Shown here: positions 1 to 6,449 of the stretch, one piece after another
Layout of the letters: every line of letters begins with the position of its first letter
Position numbering within the stretch: position 1 is the first letter of the stretch
Source of the DNA: Larix sibirica
Taxonomy: Eukaryota > Streptophyta > Pinopsida > Pinales > Pinaceae
DNA length: 11,894 nucleotides
Reading direction: 5' to 3'
NCBI GenBank assembly: GCA_004151065.3
Contig: NWUY0300062593.1
Location: 12,107 to 24,000 of the forward strand
Notes under the pieces: model-generated
Databases searched by the model: none
What the model was told of the DNA's origin: nothing
The model's input: the letters and a program-made list of their open reading frames with translations, nothing else
Program-made: the position numbers and the translations under genes

Positions 1-2
1 GA

Positions 3-145
3 TCCCTCTCAGTGCTTGATAGATACGGGTTTAAGATGGATCTATGCTGGTCTACACTCACTTGGAGGGCTTTGAATGTGGATATCCACATTAATACCAA
101 TCCAATCACCTCATTGCTTGCCACTAACCATACAACTATTGAATT
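3..145 (+). CDS. Possible partial exon of an unrecognised gene, cut by the window edge
   Basis: The frame starting at base 3 is open for 47 codons and runs into a perfect plant 5' splice site, GTAAGT at 146-151. Without splicing the frame stops one codon later. The exon would end with two bases of a split codon. An AG at 214-215 would complete that codon and continue into the open segment encoding LVETIEALANKEDCEC, so frame and phase agree. I do not recognise the protein. The left end is missing and there is no independent coding evidence, so this may be an exon of a gene extending off the window or a gene fragment. The acceptor at 214-215 has a poor polypyrimidine tract. Confidence 0.3.
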
Positions 146-160
146 GTAAGTTTATAAAAT

Positions 161-400
161 ATTATGCAAAATTTTAACCCCTTAGCCATGTTAAAGTATG
201 CACTTTGTGAATGAGGTTGGTTGAAACTATTGAGGCTTTAGCTAATAAAGAAGATTGTGAATGCCTTGATATTGACATTTCAAAATTATGCAAAATTATC
301 ACTCTTTGGAAGAAATGTTAAAAAAAAATGGGTTGGTTCCAACGATCAAAGCTTTAGCTAATAATGAAGATTGTGAATGCCTTAGTGTTGACTTTTTCAA
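161..400 (+). repeat. Tandem duplication of an intron/exon-like unit, two copies
   Basis: Two diverged copies lie head to tail. The left parts share ATTATGCAAAATT at 161 and 285. The right parts share GTTGGTT at 216 and 332, then a long match through GCTTTAGCTAATAA (235 and 351) and GATTGTGAATGCCTT. The offset is 116 bp in the exon-like part and 124 bp in the part before it. Both copies can be read in matching frames as LV(E/P)TI(E/K)ALAN(K/N)EDCECL. Differences that mostly keep the residue type suggest the unit was once coding. Copy 2 continues open to a stop at 495-497. The family was not recognised. Confidence 0.65.
216..320 (+). pseudogene. Exon-like copy 1 of the duplicated unit
   Basis: Read from the AG at 214-215, this segment encodes LVETIEALANKEDCEC and then about 18 more residues, to a TAA at 318-320. 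It is the first copy of the duplicated unit and joins in phase to the open segment that ends at 145. The premature stop before copy 2 means that, if this belongs to a gene, the message either ends here, skips the copy, or is broken. The function is unknown. Confidence 0.25.
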
Positions 401-497
401 ACGAGAAGAAGAAATTCCAAGTGTACTTAAATTCTTTGTTGATTGCTATGAGATACATGCTTTATCTATGGAGATATACTTTGTTATCATATTTTGA
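332..497 (+). pseudogene. Exon-like copy 2 of the duplicated unit
   Basis: This is the second copy of the unit. Its frame reads LVPTIKALANNEDCEC followed by an open stretch with residues such as FFKREEEIPSVLKFFVDC, ending at a TGA at 495-497. The open frame actually starts at ATG 288, in the inter-copy sequence. It is short, its product is unrecognised, and no acceptor AG sits directly before the homologous exon start (ATGGG here against ATGAGG in copy 1). That suggests the splice signal was lost. It may be a remnant rather than a gene. Confidence 0.25.
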
Positions 498-737
498 TTT
501 GATATAATTATTAGTAGTGAAGTGTAAACAGAACGAAATTACAAACATGACTCTTAATATATCACATAAATAACAACCAAGTTAAAAAAACCTTACATGA
601 ATTACATTGATACTGTCACCAATATTCATACCAAATATCAATCCAAAACCAAAACAAGGCCACTCAGATATAACTTCAAATTATGTAAAACGAATGAATT
701 GGTACAAAAATGTGTAAAGCAGTCATCTACTTGCACT
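498..737. other. Intergenic sequence with no supportable gene
   Basis: This is AT-rich sequence between the exon-like remnants and the probable 3' end of the - strand gene. The only open frame, at 597-815 on the + strand, has no codon pattern or motif to support it. Nothing else was recognised. Confidence 0.5.
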
Positions 738-1199
738 TTTATTGTCCAATATATGTATTCTTGCTTTACATTTGCAATGTGCATGAACGCACTAGACTTA
801 CAGACACGATCTTAATAATGGCAACCTAAAAAAGAAGGTCATAAACCCATCACACAGTCTCTTATACATCATTTTCTGAAGTACTTAAAAATGAATGGCA
901 ATGGAACATTCTAATGTAATATTACCATATTAAATATCAAGCAGCATCTCCATCCAAACTGCGACAAGGAGTAGTAATTGCTGAAGAATCGATCATCCGG
1001 AAAACCCAAAATTATATCCATCTTCCGCAGGATCGATGAAAAAGTTTGAAAGTTTTCTCCCAGAAAAAGGGTCATTATTGACTCTGTGTAGCTCAATGAA
1101 ATGTTACCACACCTGAGAAACAGATACAACAATGATAGGAAAAGTACAGTGGAATGCTGTAATAGCCTTCGATCAGCTTATTGTGTTGGAGACCTTAAT
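738..1199 (-). other. Probable 3' UTR of the membrane-protein gene, with a candidate poly(A) signal
   Basis: Transcription of the large - strand gene must continue below its TGA at 1200-1202. The nearest canonical AATAAA on that strand is at 743-738. An AATAAT variant lies near 1074-1079. A strong splice-acceptor-like sequence, TGTTTCTCAG|GT, has its AG at 1114-1113, so a 3' UTR intron or an alternative last exon is possible. The UTR boundary itself is inference. Confidence 0.35.
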
Positions 1200-4100
1200 T
1201 CAGTTTTTCTTGTTGGTACCACTGCCACATTGCACTAGAACGTACTCCTTACCATGTTTGATCTTTGAAAATAGGCAGAGAACAAAGAATGCTATGGTGT
1301 ATGCTCCATGGATCTTCCAGCTTGTATGAGGTGCTTTCTGGGCCATGACTCTGTGAAAAACGGTCACATAATAATGCAACCCAATGAAGATTGATACTCC
1401 ACATTGCAGGATTGCCACAAACTTGGCTGAAGTTGATCCATTGGAAAAACTGATTATCAAGTTTAAGCACTGCAAAGCCAGGTATAGTATGTATCCCAAG
1501 GCCTCTAACAACTGTAAATAGATGTACCCTGACAACGAATTCCTAAAGTAGTATAACATAGGCTCCATGCCAATTGAGAAGGATGCAATCATTAATGTAG
1601 TAAAGTATGCAGCCAAATAGATATTGGCATAAAAAATGACCTTTTGGAGTGGAAAGTAAGTCCTAATTTGATCAAATGAAACTACGACTAGAATCAGGGG
1701 GAGCAAGACAAAGATGTAGGATATCACAGAGGCTACAAAAGGAGCATATTGGTGCCCAACTATAGGCCGAAAGCCCTCAGTGATTCCCTCATTGGCACGA
1801 CTGAAGTATATTTTTGACTTGTTAGAGAATTTCTGAATCTCTGGCATCAGCCTATCAGCCACCTTTTCTGCGGTGTCTTGGAACTTAGAGGGCAGATCTG
1901 CCATTTCATGAATGAAATCACTGTATTCTCCTCCAGTTTCCTCGACTGAAACTGTATAATTGACAGCTGATTCATCCACATCAACAGAACTTGATTGCAT
2001 ATCAGTTGGGACTGTTTTGGATTCAGCATCCTCCTCGATATTATCTTTTGTAGATTCGTCTGCATTATCCTCTGCTGGCTTTCGGAAATTAGATTTTGAT
2101 TGCTTGCCTATTGGGACTATCTTAGACTCATCTTCATCTTTCACATCATTCTTTGCAGATTCACCTGCATCATCCTCTTCCGGCTCTTGGAATTTGGACT
2201 TTGTTGTAGATTCAACCTCATCAACCTCGACATCGCTCTCTGTGGATTCTTCTGCATTAGTGTCTTCTTGCTTTAGGATGCCCCTTTCTTGGCCTTTTCC
2301 ATTCACCCTTTTGGTCCCCTTATCTGAAATAGCTTCATTCAATTCCTCTTGATCAGCTTCCATTGCTTCAGTCTCTTGAGTCTGATCATCTCTAGATTCA
2401 TCATCTTTAATTTCACTCTCTGTGAATTCTTCTGCATTAGTATCTTCTTGCTTAAGGATGCCCTTTTCTCGGCCTTTGACATTCACCTTTTTGGTCTCCC
2501 TGTCTGAAACAGCTTCATTCAACTCCACTTGATCGACATCCATCTCTTCAGTCTCTTGAGTCTGATCATCTTTAGATTCATCATCTTTAATTTCACTCTT
2601 TGTGAATTCTTCTGCATCAGTCTCTTGTTGCTTTAGGATGCCCTTTTCTCGGCCTTTGCCATTCACCCTTTTGGTCTCCCTATCTGAAATAGCTTCATTC
2701 AACTCCACTTGATCAGCTTCTATCTCTTCAGTCTCTTGACTCTGATCATCTCTAGATTCATCATCTTGTATTTCACTCTTTGTGGATTCTTCTGCATTAG
2801 TCTCTTCTTGCTTTGAGATGCCCCTTTCTCGGCCTTTGACATTCACCCTTTTGGTCTCCCTATCTGAAATAGCTTTTTTCAACTCCACTTGATCAGCTTC
2901 CGGCTCTTGTGTCCTTTGTCTCTGATCATCTCTAGATTCATTGCCATTCTTGGTATTGCTCAAACTTTCCAAATCTGATTGATCTGGACTGGGAAATTCC
3001 TCTGCTAGCTCCAGGCCATCATCATTTACATTCTTCTCATCTTTGCGAACCGATTCCAATGCCGAAGTTTCCTCCTTAACTTCTTTCTTCAAGTCTTTGT
3101 TCTTTGGTTGTTCTTCACTGTCTTCAGTATTCTGTTTCTCTTTATTCTCTGGCATTGTGGCATTTCGGTTTTCTTCTTCTTCTTCCTCAGCTTTGGGAGT
3201 CGCCTTGAATACTGGCCTTTTCCCCTTAAGTCGAGTCTGAAATTCTTTTATGTCAGATTCCTCTTCACTATCTTGAGAGATCTTTTCATTTTTGATCTCT
3301 GGCAATCTGACATTTGAGTTTTCTTCTTCTTTCTCATCTTTATGAATTGATTTTGACACAGGCTGTTTTCTCCGCATTCTAGCCTGCAGTTCATTTCTGT
3401 TGGATTCTTCTTTCCTAGCTTGAGCGTTGTCTTCCTCCTCAATCCTTGTTATTGAGGTCACTGACTTTTCTTCTTCTTCTTCTTCTTCTTCATCTTCGGG
3501 AACTGTTTTTGATGCTGGCTGTTTTCTCCGCATTCTAGCCTGCAGTTTATCTCTGTTGGATTCTGCTTTCCTATCTTGAGCATCGTTTTCCTCCCCCGTC
3601 CCTAGATTTGCTGTAGCTGATTTTTCTTCTTCTTCTTCATCCTCACGCTTGCGATTTTTTTTTGATACCGGCTGTTTTCTCCGCAGTCTAGTCTGCAGTT
3701 CATTTCTCTTGGGTTCTTCTTCATGATCATGGGCATCATGTTTCTCCTTAATCCCCGCTGTTGTGACATTGGGGTTTTCTTGTTCTTCTTCCTTCTCATC
3801 TTTGTGAATGAACCTCGATTCTTTCTTTCTCCCCTTGAGTTTAGCAGGCAACTCATTTATTTCATTTTCTTCTCCATTATCCCGGGTATCCACTTTCTCT
3901 TTCATCTCTGGCACTGTGGCGTTTTTGTTTGCTTCTTCTTCCTCTTCCTCTTGTTTCTCATCTTTGTAAATTGATACCGATGCCTGCTTTTTTTCCTTTG
4001 TTTCAGTCCTGAAATCAGTCCTCTTAGATTCTACTTCAGTTTCTCGAGCAATCTTCTTCTTTCTGTTCTGAAGGATTGCAGCATTTGGATTTTGTCGAGC

Positions 4101-4610
4101 TTGACTGATTTGGGGTTTCAACAGACTTTGAGCTTCATCTGATCTTCTCCCTTGCTTTTCCTTTCTCACATTGTAATTCTGAATTGCCTTATCCTTTAGA
4201 CCCTTCTGATCCCTCTGTTTAACATATACCCTTTTCTTCGTTCTTGGTGTACTTAAACGACCTTGTGTGGTGTTACTTCTAGTTACATTTGCTTCCAATA
4301 GGCTTCTCCGAGCAAGGTCTGCTTGCATGCCATCCAACTCCATTGACCTGGCAGAATTAAGTACTGATTCAGTATTGAACTGATTGACAGTCCCAATTCC
4401 TCTTCCAAACTTTAGTGATTCCTCTGCAGCCTTCAATAGATTCTGTTTCTCAGAATTTCGAAAACCTTTCCCAGAATTTAAAGTCTGGAATCCATTGTCA
4501 TGAGGCCCTATCTTCCTCATCATTGAATCGCATAAAGCAGCAGGGGAATTGAACAAGACAAGCAGAAAACAACACCATAAAACGTATAAACCAACCCACA
4601 TTTGCCCCAT
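1200..4610 (-). CDS. Plant multi-pass transmembrane protein with a signal peptide and a large charged repeat region
   Basis: Uninterrupted 1136-aa frame. Residues 1-27 look like a signal peptide: a hydrophobic core around VGLYVLWCCFLLVLF and a plausible cleavage near ALC|DS. Residues about 28-900 are hydrophilic and low in complexity, with three internal repeat families and runs of Glu. There are at least seven N-x-S/T sequons before the helices, at N108, N113, N230, N281, N483, N557 and N884. Five hydrophobic helices follow at about 957-979, 990-1013, 1029-1054, 1062-1085 and 1101-1116. The C-terminal domain, including LHYYVTVFHR and a WK(I/V)HG-type motif, resembles an uncharacterised plant family recalled from memory. 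Function and gene name are unknown. With a cleaved signal peptide the repeat region would be lumenal or extracellular and the C-terminus cytosolic; this is inference. The ATG at 4610 lies six bases inside a probable exon, so the true start may be at 4786. Confidence 0.9.
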   Translation of the reverse strand: MGQMWVGLYVLWCCFLLVLFNSPAALCDSMMRKIGPHDNGFQTLNSGKGFRNSEKQNLLKAAEESLKFGRGIGTVNQFNTESVLNSARSMELDGMQADLARRSLLEANVTRSNTTQGRLSTPRTKKRVYVKQRDQKGLKDKAIQNYNVRKEKQGRRSDEAQSLLKPQISQARQNPNAAILQNRKKKIARETEVESKRTDFRTETKEKKQASVSIYKDEKQEEEEEEANKNATVPEMKEKVDTRDNGEENEINELPAKLKGRKKESRFIHKDEKEEEQENPNVTTAGIKEKHDAHDHEEEPKRNELQTRLRRKQPVSKKNRKREDEEEEEKSATANLGTGEENDAQDRKAESNRDKLQARMRRKQPASKTVPEDEEEEEEEEKSVTSITRIEEEDNAQARKEESNRNELQARMRRKQPVSKSIHKDEKEEENSNVRLPEIKNEKISQDSEEESDIKEFQTRLKGKRPVFKATPKAEEEEEENRNATMPENKEKQNTEDSEEQPKNKDLKKEVKEETSALESVRKDEKNVNDDGLELAEEFPSPDQSDLESLSNTKNGNESRDDQRQRTQEPEADQVELKKAISDRETKRVNVKGRERGISKQEETNAEESTKSEIQDDESRDDQSQETEEIEADQVELNEAISDRETKRVNGKGREKGILKQQETDAEEFTKSEIKDDESKDDQTQETEEMDVDQVELNEAVSDRETKKVNVKGREKGILKQEDTNAEEFTESEIKDDESRDDQTQETEAMEADQEELNEAISDKGTKRVNGKGQERGILKQEDTNAEESTESDVEVDEVESTTKSKFQEPEEDDAGESAKNDVKDEDESKIVPIGKQSKSNFRKPAEDNADESTKDNIEEDAESKTVPTDMQSSSVDVDESAVNYTVSVEETGGEYSDFIHEMADLPSKFQDTAEKVADRLMPEIQKFSNKSKIYFSRANEGITEGFRPIVGHQYAPFVASVISYIFVLLPLILVVVSFDQIRTYFPLQKVIFYANIYLAAYFTTLMIASFSIGMEPMLYYFRNSLSGYIYLQLLEALGYILYLALQCLNLIISFSNGSTSAKFVAILQCGVSIFIGLHYYVTVFHRVMAQKAPHTSWKIHGAYTIAFFVLCLFSKIKHGKEYVLVQCGSGTNKKN
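1992..2198 (-). repeat. Two-copy repeat of about 35 aa in the membrane protein
   Basis: Residues 805-839 and 840-873 are diverged tandem copies. They share an order of S-K/N-F-x-(E/K)-P-x-E-D, then ESxK, then DxE-ESK-x-VP. Copy one has SKFQEPEEDDAGES and copy two has SNFRKPAEDNADES. The segment lies between the 60-aa repeat block and the membrane domain and is strongly acidic. The copies are more diverged than the neighbouring 180-bp units, so this duplication is probably older. Confidence 0.7.
2220..2939 (-). repeat. Four in-frame tandem 180-bp (60-aa) repeats in the membrane protein
   Basis: Residues 558-797 are four units of exactly 60 aa (558-617, 618-677, 678-737, 738-797) with no length change between copies. 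Each carries DDESRDDQ-, then EADQVELNEA, ISDRETKRVN and (V/G)KGREKGILKQ-type segments. At DNA level the copies align base for base at a 180-bp period and are visibly very similar, which implies recent duplication or ongoing homogenisation. Every unit is strongly charged and predicted to be disordered. Unequal crossing-over would keep the frame because 180 is a multiple of three. Confidence 0.95.
3099..4010 (-). repeat. Tandem repeats of about 50 aa, rich in Glu/Lys/Arg, in the membrane protein
   Basis: Residues about 201-504 form six diverged units, with starts near 201, 252, 303, 354, 406 and 455. A degenerate seventh begins at 505. Each has a basic segment such as NELQARMRRKQPVSK, an acidic run (DEEEEEE or DEKEEE), a short Ser/Thr/Val stretch, and an acidic end such as EESNR. 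Unit lengths are 49-52 aa. Units 3-5 are most alike. The alternation of basic and acidic blocks gives a mixed-charge sequence. GAA/GAG codon runs (CTT/CTC on the + strand, longest near 3466-3494) form an in-frame trinucleotide microsatellite. Confidence 0.85.
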
Positions 4611-4616
4611 TTGAAC

Positions 4617-4729
4617 CTGTGAGCATTTAAAGCAGTTTACTACTTAACCAATGCAATTCAAACTCTTATAAATAATGACTTAATGTACAAAACACACAGA
4701 CACGCCCAAAGGCATTGCAAATCCCTTAC
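4617..4729 (-). other. Predicted 113-bp intron near the 5' end of the membrane-protein gene
   Basis: Reading the - strand, CTTACAG|GTAAGG at 4729 is a near-consensus plant 5' splice site, and GCTCACAG|GT at 4618-4617 is a good 3' site just before the ORF. The interval is AT-rich and 113 bp, a typical plant intron length. It contains an in-frame stop if retained. Removing it fuses the ATG at 4786 to the main ORF in frame. The polypyrimidine tract is weak, as is common in AT-rich plant introns. Confidence 0.6.
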
Positions 4730-4786
4730 CTGTAAGCCAATCTCTTGATTCTTTGTTCTGAGCACCTTGCCGGTCTTCCCAAGCAT
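4730..4786 (-). CDS. Probable first coding exon (19 codons) of the membrane-protein gene
   Basis: On the - strand an ATG at 4786-4784 opens exactly 19 codons, MLGKTGKVLRTKNQEIGLQ, ending on the splice donor. Spliced to 4616 it continues VQ and then the Met of the 1136-aa ORF, giving a 1157-aa product. The context GACAATG has A at -3, better than the C at -3 for the downstream ATG. The added segment is basic and would place 21 residues before the hydrophobic signal core. That could weaken signal cleavage or change targeting. Alternatively the exon is 5' UTR and the downstream ATG is used. Confidence 0.5.
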
Positions 4787-4844
4787 TGTCTCCTCTCTAA
4801 TGGCAGAGATGCAACGTGGCACGAGTCTATGCTAGCAGAGTTGA

Positions 4845-4852
4845 AATATAAT
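4845..4852 (-). promoter_or_regulatory. Candidate TATA-like element for the membrane-protein gene
   Basis: The - strand reads TTATATTT here, about 60 bp upstream of the candidate start at 4786, which leaves room for a transcription start near 4815. An ACGT core (GCCACGTTG) lies between the two. Such AT-rich words are common in this region and no transcription-start evidence exists. Confidence 0.2.
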
Positions 4853-5240
4853 CACAAGGTCTTATGCCCAACAAATCCATAGATCTGAAAACCTCTAGCT
4901 GCCATGAATTCTTGCAAAGGAAGTTTTGGGTATTTGTTAATCAGCATCATCAGGAGGAACGTCCAAAATGGTGCCATGAGGACAGAGGCTTGCTAACAGC
5001 AGCAACCGCCGAGGACCCACAAGATGGTGGATGCTCACATCAATGAGAAACAGATAAAATTTTAAACTGGATCCCCACAAATCAAATGTATGTGTGCAAT
5101 TCCAGTAAGTTGGAGGGAAAGCAACAATCTAATTATTGTGCTAATAAAGAATTCTACTGTTGATGGTATAATTATTAAGAAATAAGTTGAATGAGAGGAT
5201 GATGAGAGACTACCAACCCAGTGGCAACTGGTCTGTTTTA
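4853..5240. other. Upstream region of the membrane-protein gene, no firm gene
   Basis: This is the probable distal promoter or 5' flank of the - strand gene. It holds a 41-codon - strand ORF (start ATG at 4977, stop at 4852-4854, beginning MAPFWTFLLMM) with no recognised match. That ORF could be an upstream ORF if transcription starts farther out. Nothing else is recognisable. Confidence 0.35.
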
Positions 5241-5555
5241 TTAGAGTTCCCAGGTCATTGTAGTTAATTTATTGAAGAACGATGGGCCAAACCAAAAGAT
5301 TTGAAAGTTTAACCCTCTTGACAACAGGAATTGGTTTGTTGGCGATCTGAAGAGCATGTTGAGCAGTCCATTCCATGGAGATTCTGCTCCCACCCAAATA
5401 GCATCTTGAAATAAAGATTGAGGCTCAATACAGGTAGCAAGTCTCCACATAAATGGAAGTGATTGGCTACCAAACATGAGGCAACGCATTTTATTTTGAA
5501 AATAAGATCCCGCATTTCCATTTGTTGTTATGTCTCTTTCTTTCTCTACTATCAT
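5241..5555 (-). CDS. Weak hypothetical ORF, 104 aa
   Basis: This open frame of 104 codons on the - strand starts MIVEKERDITTNGNAGSYF and includes IWVGAESPWNGLLNMLFRSP. I recognise no domain, signal peptide or membrane helix. The base composition is less AT-rich than the DNA to its right, and the length is somewhat beyond what chance usually gives in AT-rich sequence. A second overlapping frame of 70 codons is also open here, which argues against either being clearly coding. It may be a fragment of an old repeat or gene, or noise. Confidence 0.2.
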   Translation of the reverse strand: MIVEKERDITTNGNAGSYFQNKMRCLMFGSQSLPFMWRLATCIEPQSLFQDAIWVGAESPWNGLLNMLFRSPTNQFLLSRGLNFQIFWFGPSFFNKLTTMTWEL

Positions 5556-5624
5556 TGGCCTGTGTTAAAAGTCAAGCAATGCCAACCTTGAGCAAATTAG
5601 GCCCACGCTAAATAAGAAAATATG

Positions 5625-5800
5625 TAACTGAAATTTTGATAGCTTACCTGTTAAACTAATGCTCAAGTATCTTGGCATTTAAGCTTTGTTTTATTTTGAA
5701 ATGTGACATGCAACTGGAACTGGAAATTTGATAGCTTACCGGTTGAGCTAATGCTCAAGTATCTTAGTATTTAACCTTAGTCTATTTTGAAATGTGGACC
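5625..5800. repeat. 92-bp tandem duplication
   Basis: Two copies lie 92 bp apart. GATAGCTTACC occurs at 5638 and 5730, each followed by TAATGCTCAAGTATCTT, a short variable stretch, and ATTTTGAAATGTG. Each is preceded by AACTG-AAATTTT- or AACTGGAAATTT-like sequence. The few differences suggest a fairly recent duplication. There is no coding content. Confidence 0.85.
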
Positions 5801-5879
5801 ATATTGGCAGCCATTACCAATCCAACCAAAGCATTATATTAAGGATTATAAAATATCAAATAATTTTCAGCACACCATC

Positions 5880-6440
5880 CAAATCTGTCTAGCCATTAAA
5901 TATTAATGAAATGATTAGAATCATGATGAAGACCTCTCACCATTGTATAATTTACGTCAACTATTAAAGATTATTAAAATGATGAGAATCATGATGAAAA
6001 TCTCTCACCATTTATAATGTACAGTGAGAATCTCTTACATTATATAAGTATTGTATCATGTGGAATTTTAAAATATCACTTTACAATGTATAATAACAAT
6101 TTTTTTAATATTTTTTTAAACTTTACAAATATTACTAAATATTATTAAAATTGATACAGAATATCATACCAATCTCTCATCATTTTTAAATATATATCAC
6201 TTTACCAGATATAATAAAACTCTTTTTAATTTTATTATTATTATTAAATATTATTAAAATTGATAAAAATATCATATAAATTTCTAATCATTTTCCAGTA
6301 TATAATAAAAATTCCTTTCAATTTTACAATTTACCATGTTTAATAAAATCCTTACTTTATAATGTACCATAAAAATCTTTAATATTAATTTTATGATATA
6401 TTAAAAATTTATTAAATTATTAAATATGAATAAAAATAAT
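5880..6440. repeat. AT-rich, satellite-like block of degenerate tandem repeats
   Basis: Several overlapping repeat relations are visible. GAATCATGATGAA with a following CTCACCATT recurs at 5918 and 5986 (68-bp offset). AAATATTATTAAAATTGATA recurs at 6137 and 6245 (108 bp), continuing into ATATCATA and a TCATTTT end. ATCACTTTAC followed by a TATAATAA segment recurs at about 6074 and 6196. The unit length varies around 70-120 bp, so this is a degenerate array rather than a clean satellite. There are no genes. Confidence 0.6.
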
Positions 6441-6449
6441 AAAAACCCT

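Noticed and set aside
911-1132. 73-codon - strand ORF after the main stop
   Set aside because: No motif or independent support. It is more simply the 3' UTR or a possible alternative last exon.
1200-1215. C-terminal TNKKN as an ER-retrieval dilysine signal
   Set aside because: Canonical KKxx or KxKxx needs Lys at -3 together with -4 or -5. Here Lys is at -2 and -3 only.
3248-3856. - strand ORFs at 3248-3442 and 3602-3856 rich in Lys/Met/Arg
   Set aside because: These are frame-shifted readings of the same GAA/GAG-rich repeats. The main frame is intact across them.
1960-3974. Several + strand ORFs (1960-2352, 3043-3240, 3108-3317, 3723-3974) opposite the large gene
   Set aside because: They are antisense shadows of the charged repeats. 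Their Ser/Phe/Leu-rich products come from reading Glu/Lys/Asp codon runs backwards.
4920-4960. TGATGATG followed by CTGA on the - strand, resembling snoRNA C and D boxes
   Set aside because: The two boxes are almost adjacent, with no room for a guide region, and no terminal stem is visible.
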